A stretch of DNA of 64,000 nucleotides from Prochlorococcus sp. AG-363-O06. GTDB taxonomy: Bacteria > Cyanobacteriota > Cyanobacteriia > PCC-6307 > Cyanobiaceae. The translations under genes and the position numbers were made by a program. Shown piece by piece: positions 35,909-45,460 of this stretch (its first letter is position 1; each line of letters starts with the position of its first letter). The DNA is taken from contig QCFY01000005.1 in the NCBI GenBank assembly GCA_003280085.1, positions 1-64,000 of the forward strand. Reading direction: 5' to 3'. The notes beneath the pieces are model-generated. The model was not told the DNA's origin. It saw only the letters and a list, made by a program, of their open reading frames with translations, and made no database searches.

Positions 35909-36466
35909 ATGCGATCTGTTTTCTTCTCTACCCTTTCTCTTACTCTTTTATTGGCGATAGGGTTGGTTTTTTTTCTACGTGCAGCCAGTAAGGATCGGAC
36001 AACTGTTGTAGATATTCAGTCCCCTTTGCCTCCTTTGGAGGTGCTTGATGGGATTAGTGCTTGGTTGGATGCAAGAGGTTGGAAAAGAGATGGGGGTGAT
36101 GCAGATAGACAGGTTTTGAGATTTTCCGGAAGTGTTGCCTCGAGTTTCCCCTTGACTATTCTTTTGTCTGTTTTTGGTAGTGTTGGTTCAGCATGTTTGG
36201 GGTTGGTACTTATACAGCTTTATCCACCTTTAAGTTGGTGGCCATTATTGTTGGCGATAATTGGAGGGCCATTAGCCGGATTTGTATATCGCAGACGTTC
36301 TCAACGTATAGAAGGTTTGGAATTGCGTTTGTTGAGTACTAATCAAGGTAAAGGTAGTCTTCTTAGACTCAGGGCCCATAGAGATGAATTGATTGCAATG
36401 GAACTAGAGCTTGCTAAAACTCTTCAACTGGCTAGTGATGGATCTCTTCTTTCTTCGCCGATTTGA
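35909..36466 (+). CDS. Cofactor assembly of complex C protein, CCB2/CCB4 type (putative)
   Basis: The 185-aa membrane protein has an N-terminal helix (FFSTLSLTLLLAIGLVFFLRA), a GWKRDGG soluble segment and a pair of hydrophobic helices in the middle (LTILLSVFGSVGSACLGLVLIQLYPPLSW and the following LLLAIIGGPLAG). This layout matches the CCB2/CCB4 family, which in plants and algae helps attach heme ci to cytochrome b6. I chose ATG 35909 rather than TTG 35903. The next gene starts one nt after its stop. The family assignment is from recalled pattern and is moderately sure. Confidence 0.6.
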   Translation: MRSVFFSTLSLTLLLAIGLVFFLRAASKDRTTVVDIQSPLPPLEVLDGISAWLDARGWKRDGGDADRQVLRFSGSVASSFPLTILLSVFGSVGSACLGLVLIQLYPPLSWWPLLLAIIGGPLAGFVYRRRSQRIEGLELRLLSTNQGKGSLLRLRAHRDELIAMELELAKTLQLASDGSLLSSPI

Positions 36467-36467
36467 A

Positions 36468-37235
36468 ATGCGATTTGGACTTTACTTTTCTAACCTTTTC
36501 TTATCCCAACAAATATTTTTATTTAGTTTATTTAGTTTCACTTCTAGTAGCTTATTTGCAGAGACTAATTATCAAAAGAATTCAAGCTCAATTTTAGGAC
36601 CAAGAGTATCCCTCAAAAGTGATTGGGTTGGGACTAATAAGGTCAAAAGTTCTTTGCAAATTTTGGTAATGGCTGGCCATGCAGATTCCCAAGGCCTGGC
36701 TGGTGCAGGTACTTCTGGGTCTGCAGTTGCTTTATATGGTTCAAAACCGATGGATCCAACAATTAGTGATGAGTTGTTTTGGAATTTGAAAGTTAGAGAT
36801 GCAATTGTCAAATTGGGAAAAGCTAGAGGTTTAAACATCAGTTCTTATGAACCTGGAATTAGAAATATTGATGATGGTAATGATCCGAAAACGAATTGGT
36901 CTTTTGGGGCACGTCATATAAGAGAAGGAGGTTATGCCTTTGAAATCCATTTTGATTCTTATGGAGAATTTGGATTTGGTTCAGGCCTAATTCCTGCAAT
37001 TACAAGGAGTTTGAATACTGTTGATGAAAGCTTGGCTAGGAGATTTGGACGCTACCCTCTTTTTTTTAGAGGAGGACTTGGAGCTCCTAGAAGGGGGATA
37101 AGGATTCTTGAAATTGGAAAACTTGAAGGGAAGCTGGAAGAAATGTTGAGAAGTTCAAGTTCTCAAAAAGAAACAATTGATTATGTTGCTTTACAGATAG
37201 TTGACGCTATATCAGATGGATTGAATTTAGATTAA
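36468..37235 (+). CDS. Exported N-acetylmuramoyl-L-alanine amidase-like protein
   Basis: The 255-aa protein has an N-terminal signal peptide (IFLFSLFSFTSSSLFAE), then a domain resembling Amidase_3 zinc peptidases: VMAGHADSQGLAGAGTSG supplies the first His, a Glu in the following ISDELFWN, and AFEIHFDSYGEFGFG supplies the second His, followed by a C-terminal ILEIGKLE Glu. Such enzymes cut the peptide side chain from peptidoglycan in the periplasm. The loop lengths differ from E. coli AmiC-type enzymes, so the call is tentative. ATG 36468 lies one nt after the upstream stop; ATG 36438 is an alternative. Confidence 0.6.
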   Translation: MRFGLYFSNLFLSQQIFLFSLFSFTSSSLFAETNYQKNSSSILGPRVSLKSDWVGTNKVKSSLQILVMAGHADSQGLAGAGTSGSAVALYGSKPMDPTISDELFWNLKVRDAIVKLGKARGLNISSYEPGIRNIDDGNDPKTNWSFGARHIREGGYAFEIHFDSYGEFGFGSGLIPAITRSLNTVDESLARRFGRYPLFFRGGLGAPRRGIRILEIGKLEGKLEEMLRSSSSQKETIDYVALQIVDAISDGLNLD

Positions 37236-37239
37236 CACT

Positions 37240-38331
37240 TCAGTCAAGTGCATTGTGGATCTTGCACTTTTCTTCTAATGAAATATCTTCGAGCCAGCTT
37301 TGAGGTTTTGTAAATAGATCAGTTAATAATGCTTCTCGACTATTTTCAGGTGCTTTATAACCGTATTCCCAACGTGCTAGCGGAGGTAGCGACATTAGGA
37401 TTGATTCAGTACGACCATTTGTTTGTAGACCAAATATTGTTCCTCTATCCCAAACTAGATTAAATTCCACATACCTTCCTCTTCGATATAGTTGAAAGTT
37501 ACGTTCTTCTTCTGAATAAGAGTTATTTTGGCGCTTTTCAATAATTGGTAAATATGCTGGCAAAAACGATTTTCCACAAGCCTTTGATAAAGAGAATAAC
37601 TCTTCCCACTGCATTGAAGTAGGACCTATATCATTAGATACAAGCGCAGCTTGGCCTTGGCTGTTCGTACCTTTATAAAGTTCACCAGTCCCATCTTGAT
37701 AGTCATAAAAAATACCTCCTATCCCTCGCGTTTCATTTCGATGCTTTAGGAAAAAGTATTCATCACACCAGGGCTTGAAAACCTTATGTAACTCAGGTCT
37801 AATTGAATCACATGCTGCTAGATGAGTACTATGAAAATGTTTTGCATCTGCTAAGTAAGGGTAATAAGGCGTTAAGTCTGCTCCCCCGCCAAACCACCAA
37901 ACTGGTCCTGCTTCAAAATAACGATAATTGAGATGAACTGTTGGTAAATAAGGATTTCTTGGATGAAGAACCATAGAGGTTCCAGTCGCAAACCAGGGAT
38001 GCCCTTTTGCTTCTGGACGTTGATTAATTATTGAAGGAGGCAACGCATCACCATGAACCTCTGAGAAATTGACGCCTCCTTGTTCAAATATTCTTCCTTC
38101 TGTCATAACCCGGGATCTTCCACCACCTCCTTCAGGCCTTTCCCAGCTTTCTTCAACGAATTTTCCTTCTCCATCATGATTTTCTAGGCCTGCACAAATC
38201 TCATCTTGAAGGCTTATAAGAAATTCTTTAGTTCTGATCCTTGAATCTTTTGCCGGGCAAGGGCCTTTTTTACTAGACGCAGTCGCAGAAGTTGAGGATC
38301 CTTTGAGGAGATTAGTTAGAGATTTGAGCAT
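37240..38331 (-). CDS. hemF: Aerobic coproporphyrinogen III oxidase
   Basis: HemF uses oxygen to convert coproporphyrinogen III to protoporphyrinogen IX, needed for heme and chlorophyll. The 363-aa length fits the cyanobacterial enzyme. Signatures include [61 protein letters not shown] and the C-terminal [31 protein letters not shown]. It starts at ATG 38331 and is divergent from mrp. An insert-like basic N-terminal segment of about 30 residues precedes the conserved part. Confidence 0.97.
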   Translation of the reverse strand: MLKSLTNLLKGSSTSATASSKKGPCPAKDSRIRTKEFLISLQDEICAGLENHDGEGKFVEESWERPEGGGGRSRVMTEGRIFEQGGVNFSEVHGDALPPSIINQRPEAKGHPWFATGTSMVLHPRNPYLPTVHLNYRYFEAGPVWWFGGGADLTPYYPYLADAKHFHSTHLAACDSIRPELHKVFKPWCDEYFFLKHRNETRGIGGIFYDYQDGTGELYKGTNSQGQAALVSNDIGPTSMQWEELFSLSKACGKSFLPAYLPIIEKRQNNSYSEEERNFQLYRRGRYVEFNLVWDRGTIFGLQTNGRTESILMSLPPLARWEYGYKAPENSREALLTDLFTKPQSWLEDISLEEKCKIHNALD

Positions 38332-38447
38332 GAATAGATTAATTTGATTGATACGAGTTTGATGATTCTTTTGGCAAAAGATTTCATACTTTGCGTATAA
38401 ATAACAAGAATTTGCTCTTAGGATCTTTGATTATTTGAAAGGCAGGC

Positions 38448-39536
38448 ATGACTAGTGCCGATGAAGCAACAATAGCGCTTAAGCAGATCAAAGATGCTGG
38501 TAGTGGGAAGTCTGTATTAGATCTTGGGTGGATTGAATTACTTGATTTCAGGCCTCCAAAGGCGGTAATTCGTATGAAGTTGCCAGGTTTTGCACAAAAC
38601 CAGAGAGATCGACTGGCTGGAGAAATTAAAAATTCTTTAGAAGCTTTAGATGGTATTGAACAGGTTCAGATTGAAATTGCCAACTCTCAAAACACTTCTC
38701 CTATAGGTCAGGCTGGCCATGGACAACCTGCTCCGATGCAGGACATCCCAGGTGTCAAGAAGGTGATTGCAGTTAGTAGTGGCAAAGGAGGTGTTGGCAA
38801 GAGTACGGTTTCAGTGAATTTAGCTTGTGCTTTTTCTTCTCATGGATTACGGGTAGGTTTATTAGATGCAGATATTTATGGTCCAAATATTCCTACTATG
38901 CTTGGTGTATCTGATAAGACTCCAGAAGTTCAAGGTGAAGGGGCAGATCAAAAAATAATTCCTATAAAAGCTCATGGAGTCTCCATGGTTTCTATGGGAT
39001 TGCTCATTGATGATAATCAACCTGTTGTTTGGCGAGGCCCAATGTTGAATGGAATTATTAGACAATTCCTTTATCAGACTTGTTGGGGTGAATTAGATGT
39101 TTTAGTCGTAGATCTGCCCCCCGGTACAGGGGATGCTCAGCTTTCTCTTGCTCAGTCAGTCCCAATGGCAGGAGTTCTAATTGTGACTACTCCACAAAAA
39201 GTTTCTCTTCAAGATGCTGGTAGAGGGTTGGCTATGTTTAAACAAATGAATGTGCCTGTGCTTGGTGTTGTTGAAAATATGACTGCTTTTGTTCCACCTG
39301 AAGATCAAACCAAAAGTTATGCATTGTTCGGCTCTGGAGGGGGCAAACTGCTTTCCAGCCAAAACTCGGTGCCATTATTGGCGGAAATCCCAATCGAAAT
39401 GCCAGTTCAAGAAGGAGGTGATCAAGGACAACCCATTCTGAAAAGTCAGCCATTATCAAGAAGCTCTAAAGTTTTTAAGCAACTTGCAAAAAGCGTTTTA
39501 GAAGAATTAGAAAAAAGAACCTCAGATGTTTTTTAA
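38448..39536 (+). CDS. mrp: Mrp/ApbC-family P-loop ATPase, iron-sulfur cluster carrier
   Basis: The 362-aa protein has an N-terminal MIP18-like domain (residues about 1-95) and a NBP35/ApbC P-loop ATPase with the Walker A variant AVSSGKGGVGKSTVSVNLA, the LLDADIYGPNIPTMLG motif, and VVDLPPGTGDAQLSLAQ. The family moves Fe-S clusters onto apo-proteins. It starts at ATG 38448 and overlaps the rodA gene by 11 nt, so a shared operon with rodA and the kinase is likely. Confidence 0.94.
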   Translation: MTSADEATIALKQIKDAGSGKSVLDLGWIELLDFRPPKAVIRMKLPGFAQNQRDRLAGEIKNSLEALDGIEQVQIEIANSQNTSPIGQAGHGQPAPMQDIPGVKKVIAVSSGKGGVGKSTVSVNLACAFSSHGLRVGLLDADIYGPNIPTMLGVSDKTPEVQGEGADQKIIPIKAHGVSMVSMGLLIDDNQPVVWRGPMLNGIIRQFLYQTCWGELDVLVVDLPPGTGDAQLSLAQSVPMAGVLIVTTPQKVSLQDAGRGLAMFKQMNVPVLGVVENMTAFVPPEDQTKSYALFGSGGGKLLSSQNSVPLLAEIPIEMPVQEGGDQGQPILKSQPLSRSSKVFKQLAKSVLEELEKRTSDVF

Positions 39537-40806
39537 GCTTTTAAAATCTTTTCGTAAAAAGAAAACAATTTTAGCCTATAATTCAAAAGATAAGACGGTA
39601 AAGAGTGATTATTTTTTATGGGGTGTACCGCTTTCCCTATGCGCTTTGTCCGGTATATTAATAGCTAGTACACAAAGGCAAGTTGCTTTTGCTGAATGGT
39701 ATCAACATTGGCTAATTGCAGGCGTTGGGATATTAATTGCATTGACGATTGCCCAGTTGCCTCTTGAAAGACTTCGCCCGTTCTTGGTCCCATTTTATTG
39801 GATAACAGTTGTTAGCTTACTTGCAGTTCGTTTGGTTGGCACATCTGCATTAGGTGCACAGAGATGGCTGAGTTTTGGTGGAATAAATTTACAACCTTCA
39901 GAATTTGCAAAAATAATAGTGATACTTCTCCTTGCATCTGTACTTGAGAATCATCAGATTGAAGCACCAAAAAATTTAGTGAAGCCTATAAGTGTCATTT
40001 TGTTGCCTTGGATGTTGGTATTTATTCAGCCTGATTTGGGGACTTCGCTTGTATTTGGTGCAGTGCTTTTGGCAATGCTTTATTGGGCCGGAACCCCCGC
40101 TGAGTGGATCTTATTGGCACTTTCTTTAATATTGACTGCAGTTTTGTCAGGAGCATTGCCCTTGGCTTTGATTCTGTGGATTCCTTTTTTGGGAATTTTG
40201 GCTTATCGTTCATTGCCTTATAGGCGCATTGCTGCCGCTTTATCTATGCTTATTCAAGGCATAGTTGCAGTACTGACTCCATGGTTTTGGCTTAATGCAT
40301 TAAAGGACTATCAGAGAGATCGTTTGGTCCTTTTCCTAGACCCAACAAAAGATCCATTGGGAGGAGGATATCACTTGCTCCAAAGTCAAGTAGGTATTGG
40401 ATCAGGAGGGATTTTTGGGACTGGTTTGATGCAAGGTCATTTGACAAAGTTGCGTTTTATTCCTGAACAACATACAGATTTTATTTTTAGTGCTTTAGGA
40501 GAGGAATTAGGCTTTATGGGAACCACTTTTGTTATAGGAGCTTTTCTACTTCTAATAGTTCGATTACTAAAGATTGCAAGATATGCAAGAACAGACTTTG
40601 AGTCTTTGGTTGTCATTGGCATTGCGGCAATGTTGATGTTTCAGGTAGTTGTCAACATTTTTATGACGATTGGTCTTGGGCCAGTTACTGGGATACCCCT
40701 TCCATTTATGAGTTATGGACGCTCTGCTTTATTAATGAACTTTATTGCATTAGGACTTTGTCTTTCTATATCTAGACGGGGACATGTTGTGAGTACAAAC
40801 TGGTGA
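39526..40806 (+). CDS. rodA: Cell shape/division glycosyltransferase of the RodA/FtsW (SEDS) family
   Basis: This 426-aa polytopic membrane protein polymerises peptidoglycan glycan strands and works with a class B penicillin-binding protein. Family signatures are ALGAQRWLSFGGINLQPSEFAKI, IFIQPDLGTSLVFGAVLLAML and FGTGLMQGHLTKLRFIPEQHTDFIFSALGEELGF, followed by GIPLPFMSYGRSALL. It contains about ten helices. RodA rather than FtsW is favoured by the sequence and by the lack of cell-division neighbours. It overlaps mrp at its start and the kinase gene at its end (GTGA). Confidence 0.9.
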   Translation: MFFKLLKSFRKKKTILAYNSKDKTVKSDYFLWGVPLSLCALSGILIASTQRQVAFAEWYQHWLIAGVGILIALTIAQLPLERLRPFLVPFYWITVVSLLAVRLVGTSALGAQRWLSFGGINLQPSEFAKIIVILLLASVLENHQIEAPKNLVKPISVILLPWMLVFIQPDLGTSLVFGAVLLAMLYWAGTPAEWILLALSLILTAVLSGALPLALILWIPFLGILAYRSLPYRRIAAALSMLIQGIVAVLTPWFWLNALKDYQRDRLVLFLDPTKDPLGGGYHLLQSQVGIGSGGIFGTGLMQGHLTKLRFIPEQHTDFIFSALGEELGFMGTTFVIGAFLLLIVRLLKIARYARTDFESLVVIGIAAMLMFQVVVNIFMTIGLGPVTGIPLPFMSYGRSALLMNFIALGLCLSISRRGHVVSTNW

Positions 40807-42182
40807 ATAATTTAATTTCATTAATTGCGTTTCAAAATCGAATGGCAAAGGGTTTACCTCTTGGTCAATGCGATGAACCAACTGTAAGGAGGCTTTGGTG
40901 GGCAGCCCTTGAGACTTTGCAGGAGGATATTTTGGGTCCAATGGAATTAAAGAAAGGTTTATGGCTAGCTGCGCCACTTCCAGCTTTATATGAACCAAAA
41001 TTGTTGGATCGATTCAAAGGATGGGTTTGGGCTCCAGATCAATTAGAAAGTTTGCAATTTTCAAAAACAGGTTTTTTGTTGCCAAGCCGCACTAGTACTA
41101 ATCCTAAAAAAAAACCAACAGAAAGAGCTAGTTATATTCGTTTTCCTTTGCTTGAAATGGATGGGAGCGACCCTTTCTTGATGATTATTACCCCTGAGCT
41201 GCAAGTAGCTTTGGCACTACAAGGGCAGTCAGGAAAAAGAAAATTTCTTATTAGAAGTGATCAAGAGACAATCAGTGATTTATTAGAAATGCTTGATCAA
41301 AGACTCAAGTATGAGGCTGGAGATCTTGCGGCTGGTCTGAGAGAAGAATTAGCTGCACTTGGCCAATTGCAAAGCAGTGAATCTTTAGAAAAAGTTTTTT
41401 GGCCACTTTTATCCGAAAGACTTGCCTATCTGGCTCCAACTCTTGCGATTCAAACCTTTTCAGAAAGCACTACTTCAGAAAAGCATTTATTTGAAAACTC
41501 TGGGGAAATTTCACTACTTGAGGCATTGACCCATGAAATTCGTACTCCTTTAGCAACTATTAGAACCCTTATACGTTCACTTTTAAAACGTAATAATTTC
41601 AATCCAATTGTTATTAACCGTTTAAAACAGATTGATGCAGTTTGTACTGAGCAAATAGATAGATTTGGTTTGATATTTAATGCCGCAGAATTGCAAAGAG
41701 AGAATTCAAACACTTCAAACTTGGCAAGTACTGATCTTGGTCGAATGCTAGAGATTCTTCATCAGGGATGGAGTGAGCAGCTTGAACATAGAGGTATAAA
41801 AGTTATTTTAGATATAACCCCAGACTTGCCAAAGGTTTTAAGTGACCCTCAGAGATTGGAGTTGATGCTTGGTGGATTAATCGATCGGAATACTAGAGGC
41901 TTGAAATCAGGAGGAATTGTTGTTTTGGAGCTTCGTCCTGCTGGACAACGTCTCAAGCTCCAAATTCTTAACCAATTAACAAATGATGATGTGAAGCCTT
42001 CGGATGAAGTGAAACCAGATTCTGCTCTTGGTCCGGTACTGAGCTGGAATCCTGGGACAGGAAGCTTGCAGTTGAGCAAGGCAGCCACTCAAAGGCTTTT
42101 GGCTAGTTTGGGTGGGCGATTGACTCATCGCAGGGATAGTGGAATGACCGTATTTTTTCCAATTTCTGAGGTTAAAAATTGA
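40803..42182 (+). CDS. Sensor histidine kinase-like protein with degenerate ATPase motifs
   Basis: The 459-aa protein has no membrane segments. Residues about 1-200 are an unrecognised sensor region, followed by a HisKA dimerisation domain with LLEALTHEIRTPLATIRT, in which His 244 is the expected phosphate acceptor. The C-terminal ATPase domain is imperfect: the N box reads LSDPQRLELMLGGLIDRNTRG rather than the usual DNA-type Asn, and no clear DxGxG motif is seen, only a late GTGSLQLSKAATQRLLASLGG region. It may be a pseudokinase or use an altered site. The GTG start overlaps the rodA stop, so it is in the mrp-rodA operon; no response regulator is adjacent. Confidence 0.72.
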   Translation: MNNLISLIAFQNRMAKGLPLGQCDEPTVRRLWWAALETLQEDILGPMELKKGLWLAAPLPALYEPKLLDRFKGWVWAPDQLESLQFSKTGFLLPSRTSTNPKKKPTERASYIRFPLLEMDGSDPFLMIITPELQVALALQGQSGKRKFLIRSDQETISDLLEMLDQRLKYEAGDLAAGLREELAALGQLQSSESLEKVFWPLLSERLAYLAPTLAIQTFSESTTSEKHLFENSGEISLLEALTHEIRTPLATIRTLIRSLLKRNNFNPIVINRLKQIDAVCTEQIDRFGLIFNAAELQRENSNTSNLASTDLGRMLEILHQGWSEQLEHRGIKVILDITPDLPKVLSDPQRLELMLGGLIDRNTRGLKSGGIVVLELRPAGQRLKLQILNQLTNDDVKPSDEVKPDSALGPVLSWNPGTGSLQLSKAATQRLLASLGGRLTHRRDSGMTVFFPISEVKN

Positions 42183-42299
42183 TTTTTTTTTGTTGCTCAA
42201 TGTTGACGGGTGTGAAGGTTGTGACCCATAAGTGTCATAGAGCACAAAACCTAGTGCTACTTTGCACTTGAACCGGCTTGCTGATTTTCGAGGACATTC

Positions 42300-42728
42300 A
42301 TGACTGAACAGGCCCTGAAAGGTAGTCTCCCCCAATGCATTGGCAGTACCGGTGGACTCCTCAATGCTGCGGAAACAGAAGAAAAGTATGCCATCACCTG
42401 GAGCAGTACAAAAGCTCAGGCTTTTGAACTTCCTACAGGAGGAGCGGCATTGATGAATGAGGGTGACAACCTCATGTACTTTGCTCGTAAAGAGCAATGT
42501 TTAGCCCTTGGAACCCAGCTCAGAGGGTTTAAACCAAGGATCGAGGATTACAAGATCTACCGCATTTTTCCTGGTGGCGATACTGAGTTTCTTCACCCTA
42601 AAGATGGCGTTTTCCCTGAGAAAGTTAATGAAGGCCGCCCTATCGTTAATCACAATCCAAGAAGAATTGGTGAAAACGTAAACCCAGCAAGTATCAAGTT
42701 CAGTGGAAAAAGCACCTTTGACTCTTGA
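42300..42728 (+). CDS. psaD: Photosystem I reaction center subunit II
   Basis: PsaD is the stromal/cytoplasmic-side extrinsic subunit of photosystem I that docks ferredoxin. The 142-aa length is normal. The conserved core contains [38 protein letters not shown] and [30 protein letters not shown], all highly conserved. It starts at ATG 42300. A hairpin with a T-run overlaps its stop codon, suggesting a defined 3' end before trpE. Confidence 0.97.
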   Translation: MTEQALKGSLPQCIGSTGGLLNAAETEEKYAITWSSTKAQAFELPTGGAALMNEGDNLMYFARKEQCLALGTQLRGFKPRIEDYKIYRIFPGGDTEFLHPKDGVFPEKVNEGRPIVNHNPRRIGENVNPASIKFSGKSTFDS

Positions 42729-42740
42729 GTTGCTTTTTTT
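42707..42740 (+). terminator. Intrinsic terminator overlapping the psaD stop codon
   Basis: AAAAGCA and TGCTTTT form a 7-bp stem, with an inner ACTC/GAGT stem closed by TT, and are followed by a run of T at 42734-42740. The psaD stop codon TGA lies inside the hairpin. It probably ends the psaD transcript before trpE. Confidence 0.5.
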
Positions 42741-42792
42741 GAATTCTCCATTAGAGCTCTAATTTTTGGGCACCAGCTGCCATGATTCACTC

Positions 42793-44319
42793 ATGTACAG
42801 CTCAGATCGTGCCACATTTTTAGAATCAGCCGCTAATGGGGCTAACTTTATTCCTCTGGTTAAAAGTTGGCCTGCTGATTTAGAGACTCCAGTAACTACC
42901 TGGCTAAAAGTTGGCTATGGCCAGCCTCCAGGGGTTTTACTGGAGTCAATTGAAGGTGGAGAACGGATAGGGAGATGGAGTGTTGTCGCTTCAGATCCGT
43001 TGTGGATTGCTACAGCTAGCGGCAACAATTTAAGGCGTGTTTGGAGAGATGGTTGTGTTGACGACCTACGAGGGAACCCATTTGAGGTTTTAAGGAATTT
43101 CCTTTCGCCATATAAACCTTCCAAGCTCAATGGCTTGCCTTCTTTAGGCCAACTTTATGGAATTTGGGGTTATGAATTGATCAAGTGGATAGAACCTTCA
43201 GTCTCAACTCATGAGAGTAGTTCTGAGTTGATACCTGATGGTATTTGGATGATGATGGATAGCATTTTGATATTTGATCAAGTAAAGCGAATTATTTCAG
43301 CAGTTTCTTATGTTGATTTAACAAGAGGAGATTCTGTAGACATCGCTTATGAAGATGCAATTAATAGATTACAAAAACTTGAAGAAAAGATGACTACATC
43401 GTTAATAAATATAAAGCCTTTAAAATGGAACTTGAATCAGGGGACTGCTATTAATACAAAAAGTAATTTTACTAGAGCTGACTTTGAAGCTGCAGTTGAA
43501 CTTGCTAAAAAAAATATAGCTAATGGTGATATTTTTCAGCTTGTACTTAGTCAGAAATTAGAAACTCAAGTTGAGCAGGAACCATTTGATTTATATAGAA
43601 GCTTGAGAATGGTCAACCCATCACCTTATATGGCATTTTTTGATTTTGGTGATTGGCAGTTGATTGGATCAAGTCCTGAAGTGATGGTAAAAGCTGAACC
43701 ATTGCCAGGAAATAAAGGAGTTAAAGCAAGCCTTCGACCAATTGCGGGAACTCGCCAAAGAGGAAAAACAGATGAAGAAGATTTGCAATTGGAAAAAGAA
43801 CTTTTGTCTGATCCAAAGGAAAGGGCAGAGCATGTCATGTTGGTTGACCTTGGAAGGAATGATTTGGGAAGAGTTTGTAGGGCAGGGAGTGTTCTAGTGA
43901 AGGAGTTAATGGTGATTGAAAGGTACTCACATGTGATGCATATAGTGAGTGAAGTGGAAGGGTTGTTGATGGAAAAAATGGATGTCTGGGATTTGCTTAT
44001 GGCTTCTTTCCCTGCAGGGACTGTCAGTGGTGCACCTAAGATTAGGGCGATGCAACTTATTAATCAGCTAGAGAAAGAATCTAGAGGACCTTATTCAGGG
44101 GTTTATGGCTCTATGGATTTAAATGGAGCATTAAATACTGCAATTACTATTAGGACAATGGTTGTACGCAAAAATTCAAATGGGGGATCAGTTGTTCAAG
44201 TTCAAGCAGGTGCTGGAGTTGTTGCTGATTCAATTGCTAGTTCTGAGTTTCAAGAAACGCTAAATAAGGCTCAAGGAATTCTTACTTCGATAGCTTGTCT
44301 AGAAGCTCAGAAGTTATGA
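42793..44319 (+). CDS. trpE: Anthranilate synthase component I
   Basis: TrpE makes anthranilate from chorismate as the first step of tryptophan synthesis, with a glutamine amidotransferase partner not in this window. The 508-aa protein contains GDIFQLVLSQKLETQ, YMAFFDFGDWQLIGSSPEVMVK, LRPIAGTRQRGKTDEED, HVMLVDLGRNDLGRVC and the late FPAGTVSGAPKIRAMQLI, all chorismate-binding motifs. I chose ATG 42793; a TTG at 42766 is less likely. The last 4 nt overlap gshA, forming an operon. Confidence 0.95.
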   Translation: MYSSDRATFLESAANGANFIPLVKSWPADLETPVTTWLKVGYGQPPGVLLESIEGGERIGRWSVVASDPLWIATASGNNLRRVWRDGCVDDLRGNPFEVLRNFLSPYKPSKLNGLPSLGQLYGIWGYELIKWIEPSVSTHESSSELIPDGIWMMMDSILIFDQVKRIISAVSYVDLTRGDSVDIAYEDAINRLQKLEEKMTTSLINIKPLKWNLNQGTAINTKSNFTRADFEAAVELAKKNIANGDIFQLVLSQKLETQVEQEPFDLYRSLRMVNPSPYMAFFDFGDWQLIGSSPEVMVKAEPLPGNKGVKASLRPIAGTRQRGKTDEEDLQLEKELLSDPKERAEHVMLVDLGRNDLGRVCRAGSVLVKELMVIERYSHVMHIVSEVEGLLMEKMDVWDLLMASFPAGTVSGAPKIRAMQLINQLEKESRGPYSGVYGSMDLNGALNTAITIRTMVVRKNSNGGSVVQVQAGAGVVADSIASSEFQETLNKAQGILTSIACLEAQKL

Positions 44320-45458
44320 ACAAAAGTTTTTTACTTAAGGGGTTTGAAGTTGAGCTATTTACCGGTCGTCAGACCGGCGAAAATGTTGGTATATCAGAAT
44401 TAATTACTCAAGAACTTAGTGAATTTGTGCAAGAGCCTGATCACCGAAATATTGAGTATATTACAAGTCCTATTTCAGAATATTCCCTACTTAAGAAGGG
44501 ACTTGTTATTCCTAGAATAAAGCTTCGTAATTGGTTGGAATCTAAAGGTCTGACGATATTACCAGGGAGCACATTAAGTCTTGGTGATAGTAGTAAGTTT
44601 GAACGTGCAGATCCTTGCAATCCATATCATGATTTAATTGAAAAGGAATATGGAACTCGTGTAGTAACAGCTAGCATTCATATTAATTTAGGGATTGAAG
44701 ATTTATCAGTTCTTTTTGCTGCTTTGCGTCTGGTGCGATGTGAAGCATCTTTATTCTTGTCAGCAAGTGCTAGCTCTCCTTTCTTGGATGGAAATTTGAC
44801 TGGTGCGCATTCTCAGCGCTGGCTTCAATTTCCGCTCACTCCTCAAGTGGTGCCTATTTTTGTAGATCATTCTCATTATGTTAGTTGGGTAGAAGACCAA
44901 TTAAAGACTGGGAAAATGTGGAATGAGCGCCACTTATGGACCTCTGTAAGGCCTAATGGACCAAACCGACCATACGAATTGAATCGTCTTGAATTAAGAA
45001 TATGTGATTTGATCACTAACTGTGATTTGCTTTTAGCTGTTACGGCTTTGTTGGAATTACGGATTTTGCGCCTTTGTGAGAGTCCAAGTCAGTTTGATCC
45101 ATTGCAAGCTAGCAAGTTGACTGTAAATGAACTTTCAGATTTAAGTGATATGAATGATGCCTCAGCTGCTAGAAATAGTCTGGATGCAGTTTTGCATCAT
45201 TGGGTAGACGGAAAACCTGTGCTTTGTCGTGATTGGCTTCGAGAATTATTAGATGATGTTAGTCCACTTGCAAGTGAGATGAATTTAACCGAAAAAATTT
45301 CACCTTTGGTAAATCTTTTGGAGCAAGGAAATCAGGCTATGAAATGGATGGGAGGTCTAAAGAGTGGCAAAACAATTCAGGCTGTGCTGCAAGAAGATAT
45401 GTTGGAAATGGAATTAGAAGAAACTAGCTATATAAAAGTTGCAGGCATGTTGGGGTAA
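44316..45458 (+). CDS. gshA: Glutamate-cysteine ligase, cyanobacterial type
   Basis: This 380-aa enzyme makes gamma-glutamylcysteine, the first step of glutathione synthesis. It starts [24 protein letters not shown], and contains [29 protein letters not shown], then [25 protein letters not shown] and [26 protein letters not shown], which are hallmarks of the cyanobacterial GshA group. The ATG overlaps the trpE stop (ATGA), and ppc begins 2 nt after its stop. The tight spacing indicates co-transcription. Confidence 0.9.
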   Translation: MNKSFLLKGFEVELFTGRQTGENVGISELITQELSEFVQEPDHRNIEYITSPISEYSLLKKGLVIPRIKLRNWLESKGLTILPGSTLSLGDSSKFERADPCNPYHDLIEKEYGTRVVTASIHINLGIEDLSVLFAALRLVRCEASLFLSASASSPFLDGNLTGAHSQRWLQFPLTPQVVPIFVDHSHYVSWVEDQLKTGKMWNERHLWTSVRPNGPNRPYELNRLELRICDLITNCDLLLAVTALLELRILRLCESPSQFDPLQASKLTVNELSDLSDMNDASAARNSLDAVLHHWVDGKPVLCRDWLRELLDDVSPLASEMNLTEKISPLVNLLEQGNQAMKWMGGLKSGKTIQAVLQEDMLEMELEETSYIKVAGMLG

Positions 45459-45460
45459 AT

